NCBI GenBank assembly: GCA_013540605.1
Contig: JABVCK010000010.1
Location: 1-60,923 of the forward strand
DNA: 60,923 bases
Direction: 5' to 3'
From: Bacillota bacterium
Lineage (GTDB): Bacteria; Bacillota; Clostridia; Ch29
A model generated the notes under the pieces. The model did no database searches, had not been told where the DNA came from, and worked only from the letters and a program-made list of their open reading frames with translations. Below are positions 9,034 to 18,656 of this stretch, piece after piece. Position 1 is the first letter of the stretch, and each line of letters begins with the position of its first letter. The position numbers and the translations under genes are program-made.

Positions 9034-11928
9034 GCATTAATAGAGTGCCCTGAGTGCAAAAATAAAATATCCGATAAAGCCCATGCCTGCCCCCACTGCG
9101 GACTGCCGGGCAGCTTCTTTAATTCCTGCATTGATGCAGAACATGATAGCACTTTGGGTCACAGGGAATCTGCAGATAACGATACTCGAACAGCACATCC
9201 GCAGGACAGCCATGTAAAGACCCGAGGGGAATCTCATTTAAACAAAGATTACAATGTCATAAGGGATGTTTTAATATCCTTTGAGAAGGACTATCTGGAG
9301 TTTTTTTCTGAGGACAGGTACATTTCTAATTCCGAACAGAGAAAGCTTTACGCGCGGTATGAAGATTACCTCAATATGCTCAAAGACCCCCTTGTGGAGC
9401 AGTACATAAAAACCAATTCAACAAAACTGGGTTTGGATATCCGGCAGATGTTTCGTTTCATAAACCGTATGGAGCGTATGGCAGCAGATGTTGATTCCTT
9501 TAACGAGAAGTTTGTTTCCAGGAAAATGGTCGAGTATAAGAGCTATTTTGACAGCATGCTGAAGAGGGTTGACCCCAATGTCCTGTTGGACGACGAGCAG
9601 CGGCGGGCTGTGCTGATAGATGATGACTACTGTCTGCTTATAGCGGGTGCGGGCGCCGGCAAAACCACCACCATGGCCGCAAAGGTGAAGTATCTTGTTG
9701 ATAAATGTGGAGTATGTCCGGAAGACATTATAGTTATTTCGTATACTAACAAAGCGGTTGACGAGCTTCGGGAGCGTATCTGTGACAAACTGGGCATACC
9801 TGCGAAGGTAACTACATTTCATGCCTTCGGATATGAATTGCTTAAAAAAGCCAGCGCAACACCTCCACAGGTTAATCCACACGCATACAACATCATATTC
9901 GAAATGCTCGAAAAGAGCATATTCCACAACAAAGCCTTGATGAAAAAGTTAATACTTTTTTTCGGTTATTATTTTGATATACCGGAAACTGCTTTGCAGT
10001 TCAACTCTCTTGATGAGTTTCATCAATATAAGGCTGATATGACCTTTGAGACCATCAAGAGCAGTATAGGGGAGTATATCAGGACGATAACCAATAGACG
10101 TACCAAGCAGGCGCGTACCATTCAGGGTGAATACCTTCGGTCGGTGCAGGAGGTGCAGATCGCCAATTTCCTCTATCTGAACGGTATCGACTACGAGTAT
10201 GAAAAGCCTTACCCCTTTGCCGTCAATGGCGCCAGGAAGCAGTATACTCCTGATTTTTATATCGAACAGGGCGAAAACAAATGCTATATAGAGCATTTTG
10301 GCATAACCCAGTCCCACAGGAGCTACGTCTATTCACCACAGGACCTGGCAAAATACATTAGGGGCATAAACTACAAGAAGCGTTTGCACGAACAGTATAA
10401 TACGCCATTGATAACGACATGGGCAGTGTACAATGACGGAAGACATCTGATAGAGCATCTTGAGGAGGAACTCAGGCAGCGTGGGTTTATTCTTGCACCC
10501 CGGAGCGATGAAGAAGTTTACCGGAGGCTGGTTGATTCCAGCAAAGACAAATATATAGTAAAGCTTATACTGTTTATGCTGGAGTTTATTGAAAAATACA
10601 AGACAAATGGGTATACCGCTTCCGGATTTGAAGTACTGCGAAGCAAAACGGATAATGTAAGGAACAGATTGTTCATTGATATTGCCGAGGAGGTTTATGA
10701 TTATTACCAGGAAAAGCTGAAACAGAAAAATGAGATTGACTTTGCAGATATGATAAATGATGCAGAGAAGCTGTTGAGTGAGATGGAGGATTCCCATGTA
10801 AAGCTGACCTATAAATATATTATTATTGACGAGTTTCAGGATATTGCGCGTCAGAGGTTCAATCTGACCAAACGCCTTGCCGATATCACCGGGGCGAAGG
10901 TTGTAGCCGTGGGAGATGACTGGCAATCCATATATGCCTTTGCAGGGTCTGATATTACCTTGTTTACAAGATTTCTTGAACTGATGGGTACAGGCAGAGA
11001 ATTGCAGATAACGCATACCTATCGAAACTCGCAGGAATTGATAGACATTGCAGGCGGCTTCATTCAGAAGAATCAGACACAGATAAAAAAGCGGCTTATC
11101 TCGCCAAAAAGGCTGGATAACCCTATTATTATTCATACCTATGATGATTCGATTAAACCTGCCATGAACAGAAGTTCTGCGGTAGTTGAAGTCATTGGAA
11201 AGATAATAGAGGAGTATGGTATAAGGTCAAGCATTCTGCTCATAGGCCGGTACGGGTTCGACAGATATGTTTTGCTGAATTCAGGCGAGTTTGAAGAACT
11301 GCCGAAGAACAGATTAAGGTGTAAAGCGCATCCGAAAGCGGATATTACGTTTATGACCGCCCATAGTTCAAAGGGCTTGGGCTTTGACAATGTCGTCATT
11401 ATCAATATGGTTGATAGCAAATATGGATTCCCGTCGCAGATTGACAATGACCCCATTATGAAATTGATTACCTATGACGATAAGAGTATACCCTTTGCCG
11501 AGGAAAGGCGATTGTTCTATGTTGCGTTAACACGTACGAAGAACAGGGTATACATAGTTGCCCCGCTGAATAAACCATCGCGGTTTCTGGTGGAACTGGT
11601 AAAGGAATACAATCTGCAGTGTGACCCTGCCCTTAACCGTCAGATTGTAGAGCATTTCAGCCATCGGTGTCCCATTTGCGGTTTTCCGCTAAAATATGAA
11701 TTCAACAAGAATTACGGGCTGCACTTGTACATGTGTACGAATGAACCGGAGGTCTGTGATTTTATGACAAACGACAGGGTTGCAAAGGGCGATATTTTCA
11801 AATGCCCCGAGTGTGTGGATGGATATATGATTGTCAAGAAGAGGAAAAAAGACAGCGGTCGTTTCTACGGCTGCACCAACTACAGCGAATCCGGCATCGG
11901 CTGCAATAATATGAAGCCGCTGGAATAG
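9031..11928 (+). CDS. UvrD/HelD-like SF1 DNA helicase with zinc ribbons and an embedded nuclease-like domain
   Basis: A 965-residue superfamily 1 helicase. In order: N-terminal zinc ribbon (C6-x2-C and C20-x2-C), a helical region, Walker A AGAGAGKTTT (about 205-214), YTNKAVDEL, an insertion (about 355-480) with TPDF...CYIEHFG that looks like a PD-(D/E)XK nuclease core, the DEFQD box (about 600-604), GDDWQSIYAF, TAHSSKGLGFDNV, LFYVALTRTK, and two C-terminal topoisomerase-type zinc ribbons (CPICG...; CPECVDGYM...CTN). GGGAGGGAG precedes the ATG. Helicase-nuclease fusions of this type act in DNA repair or defence; which applies here is not shown. It overlaps the stop of the recQ remnant by 3 nt. 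Confidence 0.85.
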   Translation: MALIECPECKNKISDKAHACPHCGLPGSFFNSCIDAEHDSTLGHRESADNDTRTAHPQDSHVKTRGESHLNKDYNVIRDVLISFEKDYLEFFSEDRYISNSEQRKLYARYEDYLNMLKDPLVEQYIKTNSTKLGLDIRQMFRFINRMERMAADVDSFNEKFVSRKMVEYKSYFDSMLKRVDPNVLLDDEQRRAVLIDDDYCLLIAGAGAGKTTTMAAKVKYLVDKCGVCPEDIIVISYTNKAVDELRERICDKLGIPAKVTTFHAFGYELLKKASATPPQVNPHAYNIIFEMLEKSIFHNKALMKKLILFFGYYFDIPETALQFNSLDEFHQYKADMTFETIKSSIGEYIRTITNRRTKQARTIQGEYLRSVQEVQIANFLYLNGIDYEYEKPYPFAVNGARKQYTPDFYIEQGENKCYIEHFGITQSHRSYVYSPQDLAKYIRGINYKKRLHEQYNTPLITTWAVYNDGRHLIEHLEEELRQRGFILAPRSDEEVYRRLVDSSKDKYIVKLILFMLEFIEKYKTNGYTASGFEVLRSKTDNVRNRLFIDIAEEVYDYYQEKLKQKNEIDFADMINDAEKLLSEMEDSHVKLTYKYIIIDEFQDIARQRFNLTKRLADITGAKVVAVGDDWQSIYAFAGSDITLFTRFLELMGTGRELQITHTYRNSQELIDIAGGFIQKNQTQIKKRLISPKRLDNPIIIHTYDDSIKPAMNRSSAVVEVIGKIIEEYGIRSSILLIGRYGFDRYVLLNSGEFEELPKNRLRCKAHPKADITFMTAHSSKGLGFDNVVIINMVDSKYGFPSQIDNDPIMKLITYDDKSIPFAEERRLFYVALTRTKNRVYIVAPLNKPSRFLVELVKEYNLQCDPALNRQIVEHFSHRCPICGFPLKYEFNKNYGLHLYMCTNEPEVCDFMTNDRVAKGDIFKCPECVDGYMIVKKRKKDSGRFYGCTNYSESGIGCNNMKPLE

Positions 11929-11992
11929 GACGTATTCGGAAATCATTTAAGAGTACCGGCAGCGTCAAGCAGCGGGAGAAACAATACAATGG

Positions 11993-12021
11993 TTAACATA
12001 AGCCTATAAATATGATATAGT
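11993..12021 (+). promoter_or_regulatory. SigmaA-type promoter for the DUF5050-like secreted protein gene
   Basis: TTAACA (11993-11998) and TATAGT (12016-12021) are 17 bp apart, about 75 nt upstream of the ATG at 12099. Confidence 0.55.
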
Positions 12022-12098
12022 TTAACTATGACAGAAAAGTCGATGCCATCGCATCTGCCTATGCCATTAAAAAATGTAGCAGCGAAAGGAGATATAAT

Positions 12099-13664
12099 AT
12101 GAAAAGGGAAATTGGGCTAGTATTCATTATTTCAGTATTGCTGGTTAGCATGGTGCCCGCTGCAGTGTCTGCTGAACCAGGCAGTGTGAAGGTTTCGCTG
12201 CCCGGCTTCAATGTATCTTTGAACGGGGTCCAGGTAGAAAATAGATATCGCCAATACCCATTGATCGTATATAAGGATATCACATATTTCCCTATGACCT
12301 ATTACGACTGCAGGTTTTTGGGGATAGAAACAAAATGGGACAGCGGCGAAGGCCTTGAAATAGATAAAACAGGAATCACCGGAGCCTACAGGGACTATAA
12401 TGGAAAGACTAAGAATGCAGGCACATATACAGCCACTGTCCCTGCATTTGATGTCAAGGTAAATGGAAAGGCCATCAATAATGCGGAGGAGGAATATCCC
12501 CTTTTGGTATTCCGGGATGTAACGTATTTCCCTATGACATGGAGATTTGGTGTAGAGGAATTCGGGTGGGAATACGGGTTTGACCCCCAGAATGGACTTG
12601 TTATCCAATCACCGAATCAGAAGCTTGAAAAGGTGATGCTTTCAGGCTATGCAGGTGGTCCCGTTATAGCCGCCGGCCAGTTTTATTACTACGGAGGTTC
12701 GGATGGCGCCATATACCAGACAAGCGTGTCCAGTCCGGAAAATGCAAAAAAAGTATACCAACTTCCTATGTGGAGCTACGGAGATTCATATGTTAACTAT
12801 GGGTTAACCAAAAAGGATGGAGAAGCGTGGCTAACCTATCATCAGGGCGGAGCCACTATGGGGAGCGACTATTATATCAGACTGAAGCCGGATGGTACAT
12901 CCCAAGTGGTTGAGAGTGGTTACCTGACATTCAGGACCTTCGGGGATATCACCGTTAAGATAAATCAAGGGGTGCCGCCGGGACGCAACAATCTAATGAT
13001 AAAATATGCGGGACAGGAATTTGAGCGCGTGGGAAATCCCGATTATCTATACGGCTGGGATTTTGAATTGAGGGAGACTTCGCAAGGCGGAAGCCCAAGC
13101 AGGGACTTGTACCTGAAGGATGATTATATCTATGTTCTGGCAGTAGACAAATCGAAGGATACGGATGAAAGCAGGATTCACAGGGTGAATATCCACACGG
13201 GTGAGACCTCAAGGGTAAGCGACCTAAGGGCTAATTCATTCAAGATGGATGGGGAGAATATCTACTTTATAAGTGAAGGAGAACTTTACAGGATGCCTAT
13301 AGACGGGGGTGGCGAGAGCCGGCTGGAAACGACGGGCCCGGTCAGCCGCGAATTTGACATTCAGGTTCTGGACGGCGCGGTATATTATGTTGGCAGCAAG
13401 GACAATGAATTATATAAAGCCGGTACAGACCAGTCCTTAAACCCCGGCGGCAAGGCAACCGGTTTGAAGATAGAGGATGGCTACCTCATTTGCACCTTTG
13501 AGGAGGAGAACAATAATCCATATAGAATTATGATATTCAATAAGGACGGCAAGGTGGTCTTTAAAACATCGGACGTTGCCCACATTACAGGTATATCCGT
13601 AGAAAACGGCAGGCTTTCCTATGTGGAAAGCACAAGCAAGAACATATATTCAACGGATCTATGA
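12099..13664 (+). CDS. Secreted protein with two amine-oxidase-N-like repeats and a DUF5050-like beta-propeller
   Basis: A 521-residue exported protein. A signal peptide spans about residues 1-25 (cleavage near VSA-EP). Residues 28-85 and 105-165 are two copies of a module containing PLIVYKDITYFPMTY and PLLVFRDVTYFPMTW, resembling the copper-amine-oxidase N-terminal domain common in Clostridia surface proteins. From about 175 on, repeated YYxGGSDGAIY, IYFISEGELYRMP and VYYVGSKDNELY strands suggest a DUF5050-type propeller. No enzymatic residues are recognised; an envelope or sensing role is a guess. AAAGGAG lies 8 nt before the ATG. It is monocistronic between a promoter and a terminator. Confidence 0.75.
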   Translation: MKREIGLVFIISVLLVSMVPAAVSAEPGSVKVSLPGFNVSLNGVQVENRYRQYPLIVYKDITYFPMTYYDCRFLGIETKWDSGEGLEIDKTGITGAYRDYNGKTKNAGTYTATVPAFDVKVNGKAINNAEEEYPLLVFRDVTYFPMTWRFGVEEFGWEYGFDPQNGLVIQSPNQKLEKVMLSGYAGGPVIAAGQFYYYGGSDGAIYQTSVSSPENAKKVYQLPMWSYGDSYVNYGLTKKDGEAWLTYHQGGATMGSDYYIRLKPDGTSQVVESGYLTFRTFGDITVKINQGVPPGRNNLMIKYAGQEFERVGNPDYLYGWDFELRETSQGGSPSRDLYLKDDYIYVLAVDKSKDTDESRIHRVNIHTGETSRVSDLRANSFKMDGENIYFISEGELYRMPIDGGGESRLETTGPVSREFDIQVLDGAVYYVGSKDNELYKAGTDQSLNPGGKATGLKIEDGYLICTFEEENNNPYRIMIFNKDGKVVFKTSDVAHITGISVENGRLSYVESTSKNIYSTDL

Positions 13665-13688
13665 TGTATTTAATATGCATCAATCAGC

Positions 13689-13720
13689 AGCCCACCCTTA
13701 AGGGTGGGCTACGCAATTTT
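13689..13720 (+). terminator. Bidirectional-looking terminator hairpin
   Basis: AGCCCACCCTTAAGGGTGGGCT (13689-13710) is a perfect palindrome followed after five bases by seven T. It separates the secreted protein gene from the convergent TetR gene. Confidence 0.65.
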
Positions 13721-13721
13721 T

Positions 13722-14468
13722 TTAATACGGTTTATTGCCGTAGAGCCTTTCCAGCCATTGATCTTCCAGACGTTTGATATCGCTTCTGAAATCCTGGGCT
13801 GTGCGACTCATTGCATCAGCCCAGATTTCGTCGAAGCACATTTGCCTCGGTTTGCGTTTTGCGGCGGATGAAATATTGTTGAAAAGCATATTGATGGCGG
13901 CGGCATTTTTATCGGTGATAATGTATGTGCCCCGTTTAATCTGCCAGTCAATATGGCAGCCGGTTATAAAAAAGTCGACAATATCCGCAATTTCCCGGAC
14001 AGAATAATCATCACGGATGCTTTTATCCCCCTGTCCCGCCTCAATCAACTCCATAATCAGCGGAAAATACGGTTTATCCTCGGGAACGGCGTTGGTTTCT
14101 TTCAAACGGTGTACGGTGAAAACGCGTCCGAATTCCTCGCCCACGGCGGCTAAAAGCTTCAGCACATGCACTGTTAGAGCCTGCAGCTTATCCAGCGCAT
14201 TCTTGTCGGCATAAGCGGCGTCGGATTGCAGGCGGCTGTAAAAGTTGCGGCAGTGGCCAAGCAACTCGTGCCGGTACGAAATCACCAGCTCATCCTTGCT
14301 GCCAAAATAGTTGTAAAAGGAACCTGTGGAGGAATTGGTGGCTATTACTATATCTTCAATCGAGACATTGTAATAGCCGTCTTCCTTAAAAAGACGGATG
14401 GCCGAGTGCAATATTTTTTTTATTTTTCTGCTGCTTCGTTCCGGTTTTTTTTCTGCCTGTTTTTCCAT
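13722..14468 (-). CDS. TetR/AcrR family transcriptional regulator (downstream copy)
   Basis: About 248 residues. The N-terminal helix-turn-helix is clear: AIRLFKEDGYYNVSIEDIV followed by NSSTGSFYNYFGSKDELV, the TetR hallmark. The C-terminal ligand domain is unassigned. ATG 14468 is used; TTG 14474 with AAGGA 4 nt before it is an equal alternative. It begins right after the stop of the second TetR gene on the same strand, so the two are probably co-transcribed paralogues. They are divergent from the LIV-type importer, which suggests that one or both control that operon. Confidence 0.85.
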   Translation of the reverse strand: MEKQAEKKPERSSRKIKKILHSAIRLFKEDGYYNVSIEDIVIATNSSTGSFYNYFGSKDELVISYRHELLGHCRNFYSRLQSDAAYADKNALDKLQALTVHVLKLLAAVGEEFGRVFTVHRLKETNAVPEDKPYFPLIMELIEAGQGDKSIRDDYSVREIADIVDFFITGCHIDWQIKRGTYIITDKNAAAINMLFNNISSAAKRKPRQMCFDEIWADAMSRTAQDFRSDIKRLEDQWLERLYGNKPY

Positions 14469-14481
14469 GCTCAATCTATCC

Positions 14482-15108
14482 TTATCCTAATTGCTCTGCA
14501 ATACTGTAGCAAAAAAATTCTATCATATAAGCATATTTTTCAGTAATGTTGAAGGAGCCTTTGGATACCTCCCAGTCGTACATGATGCCGTTGAAATACA
14601 GATATAAGCTGTCGACTATCTCATCGGTCGACAAATCCTTGCGAATACTCCCATCGGCTTTACCCATATTGATTAAATTGGGGAAAATCCTATGGTAGTT
14701 GTCCCTTGCGGGGGTTGGTACATAAAAGCCAACCTCATCCTTAAAAAGGCGCATATCGGAAATCCGTGCGAATTCATCGCCATTGGAGGACATGGTTTGC
14801 AGAGCAAACATGCTCATGAGATAGAATTTTTGCAAGCCGTTATGTTTTGCATAAGCAGGGTCCTGCAAAAGCTTTTCATAAAAATCCACACACTGAGCAT
14901 CCAAAGCCTGGCGATAGAATACAAATAATTCATCCTTGCTGCGAAAATAATTGTAGAAGGATCCTTTGGAAGAATTGGCCGCTTTGGCTATATCATCGAC
15001 GGAAACATTATCATAACCATGTTCGGCGAAAAGGCGCATGGCACAATTGACGATTTTCCTTTTATTCTCTTCGGATTTTTGTTGCCTTTTTGTTAGTTTT
15101 TTCGCCAT
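14482..15108 (-). CDS. TetR/AcrR family transcriptional regulator (upstream copy)
   Basis: About 208 residues with the TetR DNA-binding domain (AMRLFAEHGYDNVSVDDIA, NSSKGSFYNYFRSKDEL), closely similar over the first 80 residues to the neighbouring regulator, so the pair arose by duplication. The C-terminal domains have diverged and may bind different ligands. ATG 15108 has GGAGGG 4-5 nt upstream; the TTG at 15120 precedes that site and is rejected. It lies 223 bp divergent from the substrate-binding protein gene. Confidence 0.87.
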   Translation of the reverse strand: MAKKLTKRQQKSEENKRKIVNCAMRLFAEHGYDNVSVDDIAKAANSSKGSFYNYFRSKDELFVFYRQALDAQCVDFYEKLLQDPAYAKHNGLQKFYLMSMFALQTMSSNGDEFARISDMRLFKDEVGFYVPTPARDNYHRIFPNLINMGKADGSIRKDLSTDEIVDSLYLYFNGIMYDWEVSKGSFNITEKYAYMIEFFCYSIAEQLG

Positions 15109-15216
15109 ATTTCCCTCCAATAACTAAATGCAAAATCATTATATTCCATTTTTAGTATGCTGGCAAGTTTCAAAATAGGCTTAAATGCTTGTTTAACCGG
15201 GCTTATCGATATAATA

Positions 15217-15245
15217 TTGACACTAAAGTACGGTTATGATAGTAT
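15217..15245 (+). promoter_or_regulatory. Promoter of the LIV-type importer operon with a nearby possible operator
   Basis: TTGACA at 15217-15222 and TAGTAT at 15240-15245 are 17 bp apart. Just downstream, CAAGT-N4-ACTTG (near 15257-15270) is an inverted repeat that could be a TetR operator. GGCAAGTTT near 15169 is inverted as AAACTTGCC near 15263. The operator is a guess. Confidence 0.5.
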
Positions 15246-15331
15246 TTTATTGAAATCAAGTCTAAACTTGCCTCTAAAAATAGGGGCTGTATTTTTAGCA
15301 AAAAGGCTAAAAAAAATCGGAGGTGTAAAAA

Positions 15332-16627
15332 ATGAAATCTAAGTTAGTACTATTGCTTGTGGGGATTATGTTGGGTACCGCAATCTTTGCCGGCTGCACG
15401 CCTAAAGAACCGGCAGCATCTGATGAGCCTGGAAAGATTGAAGTCGTCAAAATCGGCGCTATCCTGCCCTTGACCGGCGGTGCCGCAGCTACAGGGGTAA
15501 AGCTGCAGGCAGCTATGGAAGTCGCTCAGGAGATTATTAACGGCGAGCATCCCGAAATCGCCATTCCGCTGGCAAAAGAAGCCGGTCTGCCAAATCTGGG
15601 CAATGCTAAAATACAGATCACCTTTGCAGACCATCAGGGCAATCCGGAAATGGCCAAGTCCGAGGCGGAAAGACTTATAGATGATGGAGTGGTGGGCTTA
15701 GTGGGCTGCTATCAGAGTTCCTCCACCAAGCCAGCCAGCCAGGCCGCCGAGCAATACGGCATACCCTTCGTGGCTGGGTCTTCCTCCTCCGCTGCGTTGA
15801 CCGAGCGCGGCCTCAAGTATTTTGTTCGTGTTGCTCCCAATGACGATATTGAAACCGCAATGTTCTTCGATTACTTAATGTATCTCAATGATAAATTTGA
15901 CGCCGGTATTAAAACCGTGGCCGTCGCTTATATCGACAATGAGTTCGGTGTCCACGCCAAGGATATGGTGGAAAAATGGATTAGCCAAAAGTACGGTGCT
16001 CTTGGATTTGAACTGGCAGGCACAGTGGGCTATGCCACAGATGTCACCAATGTGGATACCGAGGTGCAGCAGATTAAGAATCTGAACGCCGACGCTATTT
16101 TCCATGCCTCCTATATTGCCGACATCACCATGTTTGTCAATAAGTACAAGGAATTCGGCATTGCCCCGAAGGCTGTTCTGAATTACTGCGGCGGCTTCCA
16201 GGATACCCAGTTTGTAGTCAACCTGGGCAATGACGGCGATTATTTTGCCGGCGGCGCTGCATTTTCTGCTGAAAAACTCGCCGACATGCCTGAGCTTTCG
16301 GCCATCAATGAGCTTTACAAGGCCAAGACCGGCGCCAACCTCGATGGTCCCGCTCTGGAGGAATTCTCCTCGGTACTTGTGCTTGCCGAAGCCATCAACA
16401 TTGCCGGCAGCCTTGACGGCGACGCGATTATGGACGTGATTAAGAACACCACCTTCGACGCTCCTTACTATGCAGCCGGCGCGGTTAAATTCGATGCCAA
16501 AGGCCAGAATGAGATCCTTGCTTCCTATGTGGTGCAGACTCAGGATAAGAAATACCAGGCAGTATATCCTGCCGATGCCGCCACAGCCGATCCGGTTGTT
16601 CCTATTCCGGCCTGGGATAAGAGATAG
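15332..16627 (+). CDS. livJ: LIV-type ABC transporter substrate-binding lipoprotein
   Basis: A 431-residue extracytoplasmic receptor of the type I periplasmic binding fold (Peripla_BP_6). It has a lipoprotein signal with lipobox FAGC at about residue 22, followed by VKIGAILPLTGGAAATG. GYATDVTNVDTEVQQIKN and the ALEEFSSVLVLAEAI C-terminal part fit branched-chain amino acid or amide receptors. The substrate cannot be inferred; this family also takes urea, short amides and aromatic acids. GGAGGTG precedes the ATG. It is the first gene of a five-gene importer operon, separated from the permeases by an internal terminator. Confidence 0.9.
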   Translation: MKSKLVLLLVGIMLGTAIFAGCTPKEPAASDEPGKIEVVKIGAILPLTGGAAATGVKLQAAMEVAQEIINGEHPEIAIPLAKEAGLPNLGNAKIQITFADHQGNPEMAKSEAERLIDDGVVGLVGCYQSSSTKPASQAAEQYGIPFVAGSSSSAALTERGLKYFVRVAPNDDIETAMFFDYLMYLNDKFDAGIKTVAVAYIDNEFGVHAKDMVEKWISQKYGALGFELAGTVGYATDVTNVDTEVQQIKNLNADAIFHASYIADITMFVNKYKEFGIAPKAVLNYCGGFQDTQFVVNLGNDGDYFAGGAAFSAEKLADMPELSAINELYKAKTGANLDGPALEEFSSVLVLAEAINIAGSLDGDAIMDVIKNTTFDAPYYAAGAVKFDAKGQNEILASYVVQTQDKKYQAVYPADAATADPVVPIPAWDKR

Positions 16628-16705
16628 TATTAGTAAAATTTACACTATAGACTACACTATAGACGGCGGTCAACCTGTTTCCAGGGAGCCGTACCAAGCT
16701 TTGCC

Positions 16706-16736
16706 GGGGAGCGGGGCATTCTCCGCTCCCTTTTCT
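16706..16736 (+). terminator. Intra-operon terminator between livJ and livH
   Basis: GGGAGCGG (about 16707-16714) pairs with CCGCTCCC (about 16723-16730), followed by TTTTCTCTTT. Partial termination here would give more receptor than permease transcript. Confidence 0.65.
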
Positions 16737-16794
16737 CTCTTTAAGGGGGATAATTGTTTCGGACGGCCGTCTGTGATGTAAAGAAGGAGGACAT

Positions 16795-17652
16795 ATGATT
16801 ATAGGGCAGATAATAGCTAACGGAATACTCATGGGATTTATTTATGCTTTAGTGGCCGTAGGACTGACTCTTACCTGGGGCGTTATGGATATCATTAATT
16901 TTGCCCATGGTGAATTTTTGATGATAGGCATGTATACCGCCTTCTGGATGTTTATGCTTTTTGCCTTGGATCCGCTGGTATCACTGCCTATTTGCATAGC
17001 GGTGCTTTTTATATTGGGGGTATTGACCTATACGGGCATCATCAGCAGGGTCATCAACGCTCCCGGTCTGACGGCACTTTTGGCCACCTTCGGCTTCAGC
17101 ATGTTTTTGAAGAATTTCGCCCAGTATTTATGGACACCCAACTACAGATATATAAATGCCGCGGTGGTTTCGGGGAAAACGATTCAACTGGGCAGCATCG
17201 TTATAGGCCTGCCGCAGATCGTCGCGGCGGCTGCAAGTATTATTTTGACCATCGTAGTCATGGCTTTCATGGACAAAACCAGAACGGGCAAGGCCATTCA
17301 GGCCACCGCCTTAGACAAGAACACAGCCCTTTTAATGGGTATCAATACTAAAAGAATGTATGCCATAACCTTTGGATTTTCCGGCGCATGTGTGGGCGCA
17401 GCCGGCGCGCTGATGGCCACTTTTTTTCCCATCTATCCCGCGTCCGGCGCTCTGTACAGCGTTATTGCCTTCGTGATTGTCGCCCTGGGCGGTTTCGGCA
17501 ATATCAAGGGTGCGCTTTTCGGCGGCCTGATTATCGGGTTAACCGAGGCCCTGGGCGGTTATTTTCTCGGCACTCAATTTAAATATGCCCTTGTATTCCT
17601 GGTCTACCTGATAGTGATACAAGTTCGGCCGAAGGGGTTGTTCGGATGGTAA
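16795..17652 (+). CDS. livH: LIV-type ABC transporter permease LivH
   Basis: A 285-residue membrane protein with about eight hydrophobic segments. It starts with the family pattern GQIIANGILMGFIYALVAVGLTLTWGVMDIINFAHGEFLMIG and contains the EAA-like stretch near MGINTKRMYAITFGFSGACVGAAGAL. AAGGAGG stands 5 nt before the ATG. It forms the membrane channel with LivM and overlaps livM by 7 nt, so the two are translationally coupled. Confidence 0.9.
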   Translation: MIIGQIIANGILMGFIYALVAVGLTLTWGVMDIINFAHGEFLMIGMYTAFWMFMLFALDPLVSLPICIAVLFILGVLTYTGIISRVINAPGLTALLATFGFSMFLKNFAQYLWTPNYRYINAAVVSGKTIQLGSIVIGLPQIVAAAASIILTIVVMAFMDKTRTGKAIQATALDKNTALLMGINTKRMYAITFGFSGACVGAAGALMATFFPIYPASGALYSVIAFVIVALGGFGNIKGALFGGLIIGLTEALGGYFLGTQFKYALVFLVYLIVIQVRPKGLFGW

Positions 17653-18656
17653 GGAATAAAAAAGGATTATTCGTCTTAATTGCAGTACTGGCTTTACTGC
17701 CTCTTTTAACCCAGACCAAGGCGGTGCTTAACGCCATCATTCTCCTTTTGATTTTCGCCACTTTAGGTGAGGCCTGGAATCTGATTACCGGCTTTGCCGG
17801 GCAGACTTCTTTCGGTCATGCCGCCTTTTTCGGCATCGGCGCATATACCTCGGCGGTGATCTTTTACCGCTACGGCGTTACCCCCTGGCTGGGAATGGTT
17901 TTGGGCGGGATAATCGCCTCCATTGTTGCCGGAATTATGAGTTACCCATGCTTCAGACTCAAGGGGCATTACTTTGCCATCGCCACCCTGGCCGTAGCGG
18001 AAATCATCAAGCAGATTTTCGTCAGTTGGAACTACGTTGAGGGTGCCACCGGCATATCCGTGCCTATAATTCCCCGCTCGTCCGGCTTCGGCGAAAGGCT
18101 GTTTTATCTGCAGTTCACCGATAAGCTGCCATGGGTGTATATCTGTCTGGCGCTGTTTGCGGCAGTGATCTTTTTCTGCAATTACCTGGAAAACTCCAAA
18201 ATGGGGTATTATCTGAAGGCGGTGCGCGAAAGCCATGAGGTGGCGGAATCCATCGGCATCAACCCCACCAACTACAAGCTGTACGCGATGATTATCTCCG
18301 CCTTTATCTCCGCCATTTGCGGCTCGATATACGCTCAATATATACTATATATCGACCCCTTCATGATTTTCTCGCTGGATATTTCGATGAAAATTGTTCT
18401 GCTGACGGTTTTAGGCGGTATAGGCAATGTCTTCGGGCCGATTATCGGTGCGGCCATCTTCATCCCGCTTTCCGAATTTACGCGCATAAAGCTTGGCGGC
18501 TCCGGCACAGGGATCGACCTGATGATATACGGTCTCTTGATCGTCTTGATTACCTGTTTCCAGCCCAAGGGTGTTATCGGCATAGTGGAAACGCTTGCCG
18601 GCAAATTTAAACGGCAGAAAAACGGAGGTGAGGGTAAAGTTGAAGCCGCTTCTTGA
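17646..18656 (+). CDS. livM: LIV-type ABC transporter permease LivM
   Basis: A 336-residue permease with multiple membrane spans. The family motif ITGFAGQTSFGHAAFFGIGAY is at about residues 47-67, and AVRESHEVAESIGINPTNYKLYAM marks the loop that contacts the ATPases. AAGGGG is 8 nt upstream of the ATG. Its 3' end overlaps livG by 17 nt. Confidence 0.9.
   Translation: MVRNKKGLFVLIAVLALLPLLTQTKAVLNAIILLLIFATLGEAWNLITGFAGQTSFGHAAFFGIGAYTSAVIFYRYGVTPWLGMVLGGIIASIVAGIMSYPCFRLKGHYFAIATLAVAEIIKQIFVSWNYVEGATGISVPIIPRSSGFGERLFYLQFTDKLPWVYICLALFAAVIFFCNYLENSKMGYYLKAVRESHEVAESIGINPTNYKLYAMIISAFISAICGSIYAQYILYIDPFMIFSLDISMKIVLLTVLGGIGNVFGPIIGAAIFIPLSEFTRIKLGGSGTGIDLMIYGLLIVLITCFQPKGVIGIVETLAGKFKRQKNGGEGKVEAAS

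Noticed and set aside
10333-11136. A 267-codon minus-strand frame in the helicase gene
   Set aside because: Antisense to conserved helicase motifs; no homology or binding site.
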